From: Streptomyces sp. CG1
GTDB taxonomy: Bacteria; Actinomycetota; Actinomycetes; Streptomycetales; Streptomycetaceae
Reading direction: 5' to 3'
Assembly: GCF_041080625.1 (NCBI RefSeq)
Contig: NZ_CP163518.1
Span: forward strand, 10,037,501 to 10,101,500
DNA: 64,000 bases
The notes beneath the pieces are model-generated. The model was given only the letters and a program-made list of their open reading frames with translations, searched no databases and had not been told where the DNA came from. This document shows, piece after piece, positions 7,668-16,359 of this stretch; position 1 is the first letter of the stretch, and each line of letters starts with the position of its first letter. The position numbers were made by a program, and so were the translations under genes.

Positions 7668-9860
7668 TCAGGCGGCCGGCACCCGCACGGGCTCCTCGCC
7701 GCTCACGGGCTCCTCGCCGCTCACGGGCTCCTCGATGCGGGGCATGAGCCGTTCGAGCCAGGACGGCATCCACCAGTTCGCGCTGCCCAGGAGCTCCATC
7801 GCCGCCGGCACCAGCACCAGCCGCACGATCGTCGCGTCGACGAGCACCGCCACCGCGAGCCCGAGGCCGATCTGTTTGACCGACACATCCGGCGTGGCGA
7901 CGAAGCCGAGGAACACCAGGAACATGATTGCCGCGGCGGCGGTGATCACCCGCGCGGTGACCACGAGGCCCCGGGTCACGGCTGTGGAGTTGGCCACGCC
8001 GCGCAGCCACACCTCCCGGATCCGCGACAGCAGGAACACCTCGTAGTCCATCGAGAGCCCGAAGAGGATCACGAACAGGAAGACGGGCACCCAGGTCGTG
8101 ACGGGCATCTTCTCCGGGAAGCCGAAAAGCTTCCCTGCCCAGCCCCACTGGGCGACGGCGGTCAGCACGCCGTAGGAGGCGGTGACCGACAACAGGTTCA
8201 TCACCGCCGCCGTCAGCGAGATCACCACCGACCTGAACATCGCGAGGATCAGCAGCACCGACAGCACCACGACCGTGGCGATCACCCAGGGGAGCCTGCG
8301 CCCCATGAAGTTGGCGAAGGTGACGTTCCCCGCGTTGGGTCCCGTCAGGTACGCGTGCATCCCGGTTCCGGCGGTCGCCCGCGGCAGTGTCTTCGAATTC
8401 AGCGCGTTGACGAGCGAGTTGGTCGCCGGAGCCTGCTTCTGCGTCGTGGGGTAGGCGACGATCACCAGGGCCTTGCCGTCGGAGGAGGGGACCGGCGGTG
8501 TCACCGCGGCCACGCCCGGCACCGTCCGCAGCGCGTTGACGATACGGCCGCCGTCCGAGGCCGCGGCGCCTGGTCGGGGCAGCGTCGCCGCCACGATCAG
8601 CGGAGCGTCGAACCCGGGGCCGAACCCCTTGGACATCGTCGCGTACGCCTTGTAGCCCATCGAGTCACGCGGCTGGGTCGAGTCGTCCGGCATCGACAGC
8701 TTCATGGCCAGGGCGGGCGCGGCCAGGGTCAGGATCACCACCGCCGAGGCCACCGCGGCCCACACCGGGCGCCGCTGGATGAGCCGCGCCCACCGTTCGG
8801 CGGGATGCGTTCCGCTCTCCGCCGCCGCGTCGGGAGTCCCGCCCGAGGCGGGCCGCCGGCGGCGGAGCGTGAAGCGCGACGGCTTGGCCAGCCGCGTCCC
8901 GCTGAATCCGAGGAGTGCGGGCAACAGCGTCAGCGAGGCCAGCACGGTCATGGCCACCGTCGCGGAGGCGGCCACCGAGACGCCGTTCATCAGCGATTCG
9001 CGCAGCACCAGCAGTCCGAGCATGCCGATCACGACCGTGACCCCGGCGGTGAGCACCGAGCGGCCGGCCGTACGCATCGTGGTCACCGTCGCCGTCTCCG
9101 GGTCGGCGCCCGACCGCAGTTCGTCGCGGAATCGCGTGACGATGAACAGCGCGTAGTCCACACCCACGCCGAGGCCGATGCCCGAAGCGATGATCGCGGA
9201 GTAGGACGGCGCCGGGAAGACGTGGCCGAGCAGCGCGAGCAGCGAAAGGCCGGTGCCGATGCCGAAGAGGGCGGTGGCGACCGGGAGCCCCATCGCCAGC
9301 AGCGAGCCGAACGCGATGAGCAGCACGACCATGGCCGCCGCGACACCGAACGCGTCCGACGATCCGCCGCCGGGCGTGTCGATGGTGTCCACGACGTCTC
9401 CGGCGAGGGCGAAGTCCACACCGTGGCCGGAGGACGCGGTCGCGCGGTCCATCATCTTCTGGACCTCGCCGGTCGGGATGGACGCACCCGGTTCGTCGAA
9501 CTGCACCGTGGCGAAGGCGATGTGCCCGTTGCGGGAGACGTGCGTGTAGGGGTCGCTCACCTCGGTGACGTGCGGCGCGCTGCGCAGCGGTGCGATGGCC
9601 GCGCCGACGCGGGAGCGCACCGACGCGTCGGTGACCGGCGCCGTGGATTTGATCGCCAGCGTGAAGCGGTCGCCCGACTGCTGGTGGAAGTGCTGATCGA
9701 GCAGCGTCTGCCCGGGATCGCTGGTGTTGAAGTCGTTGTCGGAGCCGGCGCCGTACAGCTGCCACAGCGTGACCAGGCACGCCAGCGCGGCGATCCAGGC
9801 CATCAGTGTGATCCAGCGGTGACGGAAGCAAGCGCGGCCGACGATTCCCAGTGTCGACAT
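7668..9860 (-). CDS. MMPL family RND-type transporter
   Basis: A 730-residue membrane protein with the MMPL layout: one N-terminal helix (MSTLGIVGRACFRHRWITLM), a large extracytoplasmic loop (about 35-180), a block of five or six helices containing GLGVGVDYALFIVTRFRDEL (the proton-relay Asp-Tyr segment), a second loop, and a second helix block containing GLSMDYEVFLLSRIRE. These proteins use proton motive force to export lipids or antibiotics. Promoter elements and a TetR-type operator sit just upstream (9952-9986). The same operator occurs before the MFS exporter at 12.2 kb, linking the two pumps. It is the likely self-resistance or export gene of the polyketide cluster. Confidence 0.92.
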   Translation of the reverse strand: MSTLGIVGRACFRHRWITLMAWIAALACLVTLWQLYGAGSDNDFNTSDPGQTLLDQHFHQQSGDRFTLAIKSTAPVTDASVRSRVGAAIAPLRSAPHVTEVSDPYTHVSRNGHIAFATVQFDEPGASIPTGEVQKMMDRATASSGHGVDFALAGDVVDTIDTPGGGSSDAFGVAAAMVVLLIAFGSLLAMGLPVATALFGIGTGLSLLALLGHVFPAPSYSAIIASGIGLGVGVDYALFIVTRFRDELRSGADPETATVTTMRTAGRSVLTAGVTVVIGMLGLLVLRESLMNGVSVAASATVAMTVLASLTLLPALLGFSGTRLAKPSRFTLRRRRPASGGTPDAAAESGTHPAERWARLIQRRPVWAAVASAVVILTLAAPALAMKLSMPDDSTQPRDSMGYKAYATMSKGFGPGFDAPLIVAATLPRPGAAASDGGRIVNALRTVPGVAAVTPPVPSSDGKALVIVAYPTTQKQAPATNSLVNALNSKTLPRATAGTGMHAYLTGPNAGNVTFANFMGRRLPWVIATVVVLSVLLILAMFRSVVISLTAAVMNLLSVTASYGVLTAVAQWGWAGKLFGFPEKMPVTTWVPVFLFVILFGLSMDYEVFLLSRIREVWLRGVANSTAVTRGLVVTARVITAAAAIMFLVFLGFVATPDVSVKQIGLGLAVAVLVDATIVRLVLVPAAMELLGSANWWMPSWLERLMPRIEEPVSGEEPVSGEEPVRVPAA
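7689..7734 (-). repeat. 18-bp tandem repeat in the MMPL C-terminus
   Basis: GGGCTCCTCGCCGCTCAC occurs twice in tandem (7689-7706, 7707-7724), followed by a ten-base partial third copy. It encodes repeated EPVSGE at the hydrophilic C-terminal tail of the MMPL protein. The period is a multiple of three, so the frame is kept. Confidence 0.9.
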
Positions 9861-9951
9861 CGTGATCTCCTACGAGCCTCGAAGTCGCGTTGCGTGCCGC
9901 AAGGCGGACCGGCCCGGTCGCATGGAGGAAGAAAGGAACCTGCCGACAATC

Positions 9952-9986
9952 AAGCTAGGTCTGACCTAAATTTATGTCAAGCCTAA
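9952..9986 (-). promoter_or_regulatory. MMPL promoter overlapped by TetR-type operator (site A)
   Basis: Reading the minus strand, TTGACA (9980-9975) is followed after 17 bases by TAGCTT (9957-9952), a good vegetative promoter for the MMPL gene. The -35 and spacer are covered by an 18-bp near-perfect palindrome, TGACCTAAATTTATGTCA (9963-9980). The 28-bp segment 9959-9986 matches 27 of 28 bases of the inverted segment 12158-12185 in front of the MFS gene. The TetR gene begins 17-38 bases away, so this is the likely repressor site controlling both the pump and the repressor itself. Confidence 0.85.
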
Positions 9987-10023
9987 TCTTCGGCCCGCCC
10001 TAATGTTGCTGTATCGTGGCAGT

Positions 10024-10647
10024 GTGACGACAGGACTGCGGGAGCGCCGGAAGCAGGAGGCCCGGCGGGCGATCTCCGGTGTGGCGATGGAGATGTTCGC
10101 GGCCAAGGGCTTCGACGAGGTGACGATCTCTCAGGTCGCCGAGGCGGCCAGGGTGTCGAAGATGACCGTGACCAACTACTTCCCGCGCAAGGAGGACCTG
10201 GTCTTCGACCGGGCCGAGGTCATCGTCCGCAGCCTGGCCGACGCCGTCGCCGCGCGGGCGTCCGGCGAGAGCCTGCTCGCCGCGATCCGCCGGGACTTCG
10301 CCGAGCGGATCGCCGAGGGCGACGTCACCCTCGGCGTGCCGACGCCGTCGTTCGCCCGCATGGTGCAGAACAGTCATGTGCTCACCGCCCGGAGGCGGGA
10401 GATCGCCGACCTGTGCGAGCAGGCGCTCGGCGACGCCATCGCCACCGAGACCGGCGTGGACGACGCGCAGCAGCGGATCGTGGCGGCCCAGCTCGCCTCG
10501 GTGCACCGGGTGCTGTTCGCGGAAGGCGCCAGGCGCATCCTGGACGGCCAGTCGCGGGACGTGATCTGCCGGGTCCTCGCGGAGGCCGCCCGCCGGGCCT
10601 TCGACCTGCTGGAGCCGTCCCTGGGGGACTACGGCGTCAAGGCCTGA
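10024..10647 (+). CDS. TetR/AcrR family repressor of the exporter genes
   Basis: A TetR protein of about 207 residues. The N-terminal HTH is clear: LRERRKQEARRAISGVAMEM, then GFDEVTISQVAEAARVSKMT and VTNYFPRKEDL. The C-terminal ligand domain is helical. GTG 10024 starts exactly at the usual family N-terminus; TATCGT at 10012-10017 would place the transcript start near the GTG, so a leaderless message is possible. ATG 10003 in frame is the alternative. Operator copies lie immediately upstream and in front of the MFS gene at 12.2 kb. The ligand is plausibly the polyketide product or an intermediate. Confidence 0.92.
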   Translation: MTTGLRERRKQEARRAISGVAMEMFAAKGFDEVTISQVAEAARVSKMTVTNYFPRKEDLVFDRAEVIVRSLADAVAARASGESLLAAIRRDFAERIAEGDVTLGVPTPSFARMVQNSHVLTARRREIADLCEQALGDAIATETGVDDAQQRIVAAQLASVHRVLFAEGARRILDGQSRDVICRVLAEAARRAFDLLEPSLGDYGVKA

Positions 10648-10846
10648 GCGGGTCGGTTCCTGGGGTACGTCCCCAACAGGCAGGTGTCCGTGTGTTTCTG
10701 CCGATCAGTCATTCGGGCCGGGCGGAACTCCGCCCCGGACCGCAGGCGCGTCCGTTCCCGCCGTCGACCGTCCCGGTCCGCCGCCGGCTGCCCGGTCGGC
10801 GAGCCGGTGGCGGTGTGTCCCTGCGGACTCGCTGGGAGGCGACGGT

Positions 10847-11980
10847 TCAGTCCGCCCCCTCGGAGGACTCGGGCCGCGGCGGCTGCCCGTACGGACGCCG
10901 TACGACGGGTATGTCCTGGCGGAGTACCCGCAGATGCGCGTCCGTGAGCGCCTTGCCGGGATAGATGGCGAACTCGCGGTTCAGTCGATCGCGCAGCTCC
11001 TCGTAGACGCGGAGGGCCGCCGCCTGCCGCCCGACCCCGGCGAGCGCGATCATCAGGTGGGCGTGGACGCGTTCGTCCAGCGGCTCCGCCGCCGCCAGTG
11101 CGTGCAGGCGGAGCAGGACCCGGTCGTGGAGCCCGAGGCCGCAGGCGACCTCGGCGTACCGGAGGATCGCATCGGCCTGCTGGCGCCGCTGGGCCGCGAC
11201 CCCGGGCTGGTCGTGCAGCACGTCGAGGTCGGCCAGCGGTTCGCCGCGACACAGCCCCAGGGCCTGCTCGTACAGGGCGCACGCCCGCAGTCTGTCGTCG
11301 AGCGTCCGCGCGGTCTCGGCATCGGCCGTCAGCGCCCTGAAGGAGAGCAGGTCGAGCTGCTCGACGGGGAGGTTCAGCCGGTATCCGCCCCCGGCGGACG
11401 CGATGATCTCGCGGCCCTTCCCTCCCGGTGTCAGCAGGCGGCGGAGCCGGCTGATGTGCGCCTGGATGAGGTTCGGCGCGGTGCTCGGGGCCGACTGGCC
11501 CCACAGCGCGTCCATGATGGAGTCCCGCCGTACGACGCCGCCCGGATTTATCGCCAGCAGTCCGAGCACCGCGCGTCGTCGTGGCGGTCCGAGCGGCAGC
11601 GGCGTGCCGTCGAGCGAGGCTTCGAGCGGGCCGAGGGCTCTCAGCCACAGCCCCTGCCGTAACCCCGCCCGGCCCGGGCCCTGCGACGGCACGGAGTCCG
11701 GTGCCGTGGGTTCGCTCACCGGGGCGGCGCGCTGCTGTGGCATCGCCGCGCCGGAAGCCGGCTCTTCTGCTTCCCGGGGATCCAGGCCGAGCGCCTGCAA
11801 CAGGGCCGCCTGGGACCCGAGTCTGGGCCGGTGTCTGCGCCCTTGTTCCAGATCGCGAAGAGCGGCGACGCTGAGGCCTGCCCTGGAGGCCAGTTCCTGC
11901 TGGGTGAGCCCCGCTCTGTGGCGATGGCTGCGTATGACGTCAGCCAGCCGAGCGGCAGGCTCCCCGTTGTCTCGGCGCAT
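10847..11980 (-). CDS. XRE-SARP hybrid pathway activator containing a TTA codon
   Basis: A 377-residue protein combining two DNA-binding modules. Residues 10-70 are a Cro/CI-type HTH (LADVIRSHRHRAGLTQQELA, SVAALRDLEQGRRHRPRLGS). Residues about 112-205 are an OmpR-like winged helix (LRALGPLEASLDG, PPRRRAVLGLLAINPGGVVR, LIQAHISRLRRLL). Residues 210-355 are the bacterial transcriptional activation domain typical of SARPs (CRGEPLADL, RRQQADAILRYAEV). SARPs activate antibiotic clusters. Codon 107 (11662-11660) is TTA, the rare bldA-dependent leucine codon. It is divergent from the MFS exporter, convergent with the TetR gene, and 2-4 kb from the biosynthetic genes. It lacks the NB-ARC and TPR parts of AfsR. 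Confidence 0.9.
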   Translation of the reverse strand: MRRDNGEPAARLADVIRSHRHRAGLTQQELASRAGLSVAALRDLEQGRRHRPRLGSQAALLQALGLDPREAEEPASGAAMPQQRAAPVSEPTAPDSVPSQGPGRAGLRQGLWLRALGPLEASLDGTPLPLGPPRRRAVLGLLAINPGGVVRRDSIMDALWGQSAPSTAPNLIQAHISRLRRLLTPGGKGREIIASAGGGYRLNLPVEQLDLLSFRALTADAETARTLDDRLRACALYEQALGLCRGEPLADLDVLHDQPGVAAQRRQQADAILRYAEVACGLGLHDRVLLRLHALAAAEPLDERVHAHLMIALAGVGRQAAALRVYEELRDRLNREFAIYPGKALTDAHLRVLRQDIPVVRRPYGQPPRPESSEGAD

Positions 11981-12157
11981 GCGCTTCCCGTTCCGTCAGC
12001 CTCGTGGAGGCAGTTCCGTGTGTCCTTCGGATGAGGGGGGTGGCACAGCCCCTCCATTCAGCGGTGTTCAGGCCACTCGAGCAACCAGCCCCTAAACAAG
12101 GGAAGTTAAAGAACCGGTTGGTTGCGGAATCCCGGACATTCCGCACCTCCCTGTAAG

Positions 12158-12185
12158 TTAGGTTTGACATAAATTTAGGTCAGAC
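12158..12185 (-). promoter_or_regulatory. TetR-type operator (site B) upstream of the MFS exporter
   Basis: The inverted copy of site A: 27 of 28 bases agree with 9959-9986, including the 18-bp palindromic core TGACATAAATTTAGGTCA. It ends seven bases before GTG 12193 and carries TTGACA at 12164-12169. Binding here would block transcription of the MFS gene. The SARP gene starts 178 bases away on the other strand and might also be affected. Confidence 0.85.
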
Positions 12186-12192
12186 ACACACT

Positions 12193-13665
12193 GTGAGCAT
12201 GACTCGAGAGACCACCGAGACACCCCCTGTCACCGGCGGCTCGCGACAGGACAGCGGCCATGGCTGGCGGGCCGTCGCCGTCGTCCTCGTCGGAGCCTTC
12301 ATGGCTCTGCTGGACACCACGATCGTGAACGTGGCGCTGCCGTCGATCCGAACCGCCCTGCACACCTCGCCCGCCGGCCTCGAGTGGATCGTGTCCGGGT
12401 ACGCACTGGCCTATGGCCTGGTACTGGTTCCCGCCGGCCGCGTCGGCGACCGGATCGGCCACAAGCGGCAGTTCATCGCCGGGCTGGCGCTGTTCACGCT
12501 GGCCAGCGTGGCCTGCGGGATCTCCCGCACCACCGGTGAGATCATCGCCGCCCGCGTGGTGCAGGGCATCGGAGCCGGGGTGTTCTACCCGGCCATCTCC
12601 GCCACGATCCAGCTCACGTTCACCGGCCCCAAGCGGTCGAAGGCGTTCGGGACCCTGGGTGCCGTGATCGGGACGTCCACCGCGCTGGGGCCGCTGCTCG
12701 GCGGCCTGATCATCCAGGCCGCGGGAACGGCCGACGGCTGGCGGTGGGTGTTCCTGGTCAACCTGCTCATCGGCGCGGTCACGCTGCCGCTGGCCGCCCG
12801 GCTGCTGCCGGCACCGGTGGCGCGCGTGCGGCGGGGGATCGACCCGGTCGGTCTCGGCCTGTTCACCGCGGGCCTGTTGCTGCTGCTCATCCCACTGATC
12901 GAAGGGCAGCCGAACGGCTGGCCCGGCTGGACCTACGCATGCATCGGCGCGTCCGTGGTGAACCTGGCCCTGCTGGTGGTGTGGGAAGTGCGCACCGACC
13001 GGCGAGGCGGGGACGCCCTGCTCAAGCCGACGCTGCTCGGGCGCCCGTCGTTCGCCGCCGGAGCCGGCCTCGCGATCGTCTTCTTCGCCGGCTTCACCAG
13101 CGCCTTCTTCGCGCTGTCCATCCTGTGGCAGGTGGGGCTCGGGCACAGTGCGCTGGCGAGCGGCCTGGTCGTGATGCCGTTCGCCCTCGGCAGCCTGGCC
13201 GGGGCCGCGACCAGCGCCGGACTGTCGGCGCGGCTGGGCCGTAACGTGCTGCTCATCGGGTGCCTGCTGGTCTGTGCCGGCCTCGCGGGAACCGCCGGTG
13301 TGCTCCATCTCGCCGCGCCGCATCCGGGCGGGTGGCAGCTGGCGGGCCCGCTGCTGGCGGCGGGGCTGGGCAGCGGCATGGTGATCGCGCCCAACCAGGA
13401 CTTCGTCATGGCACACGTGCCGCGGCAGGAGGCCGGGACCGCCGGCGGCACCCTCACCACCGCGCAGCGCATCGGCAGCGCGATCGGTATCGCGGTGGTC
13501 GGCACCATCCTGTTCGGCACCCTCGACATCCAGCCCGGCCCGGACGCGGCGGCTCGGGCGTACGGTCACAGCACCCAGCTCGCCATGCTGGCCGGCGCGG
13601 GCTTCGTCCTGATCGCGCCGCTCCTGGTGATGGCCCTCCCACGGCAGGCTCCTGCACGCCGCTGA
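12193..13665 (+). CDS. MFS exporter, DHA2 (14-helix) family
   Basis: A 490-residue drug:proton antiporter. Helix 1 has FMALLDTTIVNVALPSI (motif D1 of DHA2 pumps); GRVGDRIGHKRQFIAG is motif A; ARVVQGIGAGVFYPA is motif B; LGPLLGGLIIQ is motif C. About 14 hydrophobic segments are visible. Family members such as ActII-ORF2-like pumps export the aromatic polyketide made by the neighbouring cluster. GTG 12193 and ATG 12199 are both possible; neither has a ribosome site, and the TetR operator abuts the start, so a very short or absent leader is likely. Its stop codon lies inside the first copy of a short dispersed repeat. Confidence 0.93.
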   Translation: MSMTRETTETPPVTGGSRQDSGHGWRAVAVVLVGAFMALLDTTIVNVALPSIRTALHTSPAGLEWIVSGYALAYGLVLVPAGRVGDRIGHKRQFIAGLALFTLASVACGISRTTGEIIAARVVQGIGAGVFYPAISATIQLTFTGPKRSKAFGTLGAVIGTSTALGPLLGGLIIQAAGTADGWRWVFLVNLLIGAVTLPLAARLLPAPVARVRRGIDPVGLGLFTAGLLLLLIPLIEGQPNGWPGWTYACIGASVVNLALLVVWEVRTDRRGGDALLKPTLLGRPSFAAGAGLAIVFFAGFTSAFFALSILWQVGLGHSALASGLVVMPFALGSLAGAATSAGLSARLGRNVLLIGCLLVCAGLAGTAGVLHLAAPHPGGWQLAGPLLAAGLGSGMVIAPNQDFVMAHVPRQEAGTAGGTLTTAQRIGSAIGIAVVGTILFGTLDIQPGPDAAARAYGHSTQLAMLAGAGFVLIAPLLVMALPRQAPARR

Positions 13666-13940
13666 GACCGCTGCCCGCGTTCAACTCGCCTTTTGTCACT
13701 GTCGGTTGTCGGGCCGAGTGGGTGGATCTCGTGCTGGTCGAGGGGTGTGGGCGGGGGTGGGGTTGGGTGGTGTGAGTGTCGGGTCCGGGTGTTGGCCGGG
13801 TGTTGGTTTGGCCTTGGGCGTGATGCTTCGGTGGGTCTTCGGGTGGCGGGGGCCGGTGTGCCGTTGAGACCGCCGCTCGCGTTCAACTCGCCGTTCTCGG
13901 TCCCGGTGCGCCGCTGAGACCGGCGTCGCGTTCGACTCGC
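13659..13940. repeat. Three dispersed copies of a ~30-bp repeat in the MFS/oxygenase intergenic region
   Basis: Related sequences start at 13659, 13861 and 13911, each beginning CCGYTGAGACCG and running into CGCGTTCRACTCGC. Copy 1 includes the MFS stop codon. Copies 1 and 3 are both followed, 11 bases after the GTTCRACTC element, by GTCGGTTG. The 425-base region 13666-14090 between the two convergent genes has no gene. It is pyrimidine/purine-skewed around 13720-13830 (rich in GGTGTGGG). Confidence 0.75.
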
Positions 13941-14090
13941 TTTCCACCTGGGTCGGTTGCCGAGCACAACCGACGCGTACCGTGCCGGCTCCGGTCCGCC
14001 GGTTGCGCGGTCCGATACGGCGACCTCGTGACGGCAGGCCTGAACCGGCAGCGGCGGATCGGCGCGTGGAGCCGGTGGTGAACGCGGCGG

Positions 14091-15758
14091 TCAGGGGGCC
14101 GTCGTACGGTCCGTCAGCGGGGCTGCGGCCCCGTTGCACCGCAGCCCGAGGGAGGCGGCAGCGGCGGCCGGGTCGGCCGTGCCCAGCCGGCCAGAGGCGG
14201 CGAGGTGGCCGTCGGGGCGGATCAGCAGCCAGCTGCCGGGCCGGGCCCCGAGTCCGTCCGCCAGCAACCCGTCCGGATCCGGCAGTCGTTCCGGCACCGT
14301 GTCGTCCTCGGCGCGCGCGTCCGGCGCCGGGACCGTGCGGACCCGCAGCACACCGCCGTACTCCCCGGCCAGCCGGCGCAGCGCCGGACCGTCCCCGCCC
14401 CGGGCGAAGGCCAGCAGCAGCCAGCCGGGCCTGCGCAGCTCGGTCAGCAGTGAGCGCCAGCCGGCTGAGGCCGCCTCCTGGGCGGCCGTGACCCGGGCGA
14501 CGCGCTCGCCGACCGCCACCGCCAGCGCGGCGCCGGACCCGGCGGCCGGCGGCCCGGCCGGGTAGCTCAGGCCGAGCGCCGACATGCCCGCCATGATCTT
14601 CCGTTCGACCCTCGACTTCAGCGGCCCGACATTCCGCAGGACGGTGAACATCGTCCGCAGCCAGGCCGCCGCGACCGGGTTGCGCAGCTGCGTCAGCACG
14701 GTGACGAACCGGGTGGAATCCAGCAACTTCGCCGCGACCGGGAGGCGTTCGGCACCGAAACTGTCGAGCAGGCGCGCGTCGGCGCGGCCGTACCGCACGT
14801 CGGCGAGCTTCCAGGCCAGGTTGCGGGCGTCCTGGACACCGGTGTTGAGGCCCTGCCCTGAGGCGGGGCTGTGGACGTGCGCCGCGTCGCCCACGACGAA
14901 GCAGCAGCCGGACCGCATCGCGGGGACCATACGCTGCTGGATGGTGAACACCGAGACCCAGGTCGGGGCCTCGACGGTGACCGGGGCACCGATGCCGGCC
15001 CGGACCTTACGGGCCAGGCGCGCGGCGAGGGCCTCGCGGTCGCCGGTGTCGACGCCACCGACGTCCCGGGTGTCGACGAGCCGCCACCTCCCCTCCTCCG
15101 GGAACGGCACGAGCATCACCGTGCCCTCGCGGGTGCGCATCCAGTAGATGGAGTCCGGAGGCAGGTCGCAGTGGACTTCGGCGTCGGCGACCAGCCAGGT
15201 CTCGGTCTGCTTGCCGCGCATCTGAAGGCCGAGGCGCTTGCGGACGGTGGAGTGCCCGCCGTCGGCGCCGATCAGCCAGGCCGCGCGGACGGACTCGGTG
15301 CGGTCATCGGCCCGCGCGAGCTCGGCCGTGACGCCGTCCCCGTCGTCGGTGAAGCCGACGAGTTTCGTCCCCCACTCGACGCCGACGCCCTGGCACACCA
15401 CGGCCTCGCGCAGGATCCGCTCGGCGCGGGCCTGGTCGATCATCACCGTGTAGGGGTAACGGGTCGGCAGACCGCTGTAGTCGGCGTCGAACCGGACCAG
15501 CCGACGGCCGTTCTGGTAGAGCGTGAGGTGATCCACCTTACGGCCCTCGGCGAGGATCTCGCGGACCACGCCCATCTCGTCGAACGTCTCCAGCGTGCGG
15601 GCGTGCATGCCGAGGGCGCGACTGGTGGAGGCGGGGCCGTCGGCCGCGTCGATCAGGCGTACGGACAGACCGTTGCGGGCCAGCTCGTGGGCGGCGGTCA
15701 GGCCGGCCGGACCGGCCCCCACGACCAGGACGTCGCAGACGGCGGTGGACTGGGGCAT
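14091..15758 (-). CDS. FAD-dependent aromatic polyketide monooxygenase (PheA/TfdB type)
   Basis: A 555-residue group A flavoprotein monooxygenase. The Rossmann motif VLVVGAGPAGLTAAHELARN is at residues 10-30. The conserved GADGGHSTVRKRLGL segment lies near 170, and GDAAHVHSPASGQGLNTGVQ, which binds FAD ribityl and pyrophosphate, near 290. The C-terminal 120 residues form the thioredoxin-like dimerisation domain of the phenol-hydroxylase type, ending in a LLIRPDGHLAASG motif. Family members (PgaE, RdmE, MtmOIV) hydroxylate or cleave polycyclic aromatic polyketides using NAD(P)H and O2. It is transcribed away from the DJ-1 gene. It is probably a late tailoring oxygenase of this cluster; its exact site of action is unknown. 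Confidence 0.9.
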   Translation of the reverse strand: MPQSTAVCDVLVVGAGPAGLTAAHELARNGLSVRLIDAADGPASTSRALGMHARTLETFDEMGVVREILAEGRKVDHLTLYQNGRRLVRFDADYSGLPTRYPYTVMIDQARAERILREAVVCQGVGVEWGTKLVGFTDDGDGVTAELARADDRTESVRAAWLIGADGGHSTVRKRLGLQMRGKQTETWLVADAEVHCDLPPDSIYWMRTREGTVMLVPFPEEGRWRLVDTRDVGGVDTGDREALAARLARKVRAGIGAPVTVEAPTWVSVFTIQQRMVPAMRSGCCFVVGDAAHVHSPASGQGLNTGVQDARNLAWKLADVRYGRADARLLDSFGAERLPVAAKLLDSTRFVTVLTQLRNPVAAAWLRTMFTVLRNVGPLKSRVERKIMAGMSALGLSYPAGPPAAGSGAALAVAVGERVARVTAAQEAASAGWRSLLTELRRPGWLLLAFARGGDGPALRRLAGEYGGVLRVRTVPAPDARAEDDTVPERLPDPDGLLADGLGARPGSWLLIRPDGHLAASGRLGTADPAAAAASLGLRCNGAAAPLTDRTTAP

Positions 15759-16359
15759 GGCAGCTCACTTTCTCGCTCGGCGTGGGTGTGGTGAACGCGC
15801 GGCGCGGGCGCGGCGAACGGTTCCTCGGCGACGCGGGTGCCCGGGCGCGGGCAGGGTCGTGGCGGTGCCTGGGCGGTCCGGGGCCGCGGGCGGATGCGAT
15901 CCGACGGCGGCCGAAGGGGCCGTGGCCGGCCGGGCGAAGCTCCGGTCGGCGACGGTGAGTCCGCTCGCCCGATCCGCCGGAGCCCTGATGGCCCGACAGT
16001 CTGCCACGGCACATCCGCCCAAGTCGCCCGTCCGCGACCTGCGTTCACCGCCCGGTCGTGTCCACCGCCGGCCGCCCCGGTCCTCTCCTCGGAGCCTGCG
16101 CGCTCGCTGTTGAACGTCCCGGTGCCGCCGCTAGCGTCGGTGCAGCCGGCCTGCGACCCCCTCCGCGGCGCCGTGACGGTGATCCCGGCCGGGGCGTGCC
16201 CGCTCGCCGCCCGGCAGCACCGTCCGGACCGAGCCGTCGCAGGACGGCGTGACTTCGCCCTCGCGAGGGTGCCTGCGTCGCGCGGCTGCACCGGCACGCC
16301 GGCAGCGCACACGCCACGTATCGGGATCGGTTCCGGTCCACAACGGAAGGCAGGTACAC
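15759..16359. other. 600-base divergent intergenic region with a candidate promoter
   Basis: No convincing gene lies between the divergent oxygenase and DJ-1 genes. A possible promoter for the DJ-1/ABM pair is TTGAAC (16110-16115) and TAGCGT (16132-16137) with a 16-base spacer, which would leave a leader of about 215 bases. No StrR-type box was found here. Confidence 0.45.

Noticed and set aside
7620..9986. Long plus-strand open frame opposite the MMPL gene
   Set aside because: It is the antisense shadow of a clear transporter gene, rich in Arg/Gly/His, with no family features; typical of high-GC coding DNA.
13659..13940. The three GTTCRACTC repeats as true StrR-type operators
   Set aside because: The right half-site (CRGTYGAAC) is missing in all three, and they lie between two convergent 3' ends, where activation sites are not expected. 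Kept only as a repeat.
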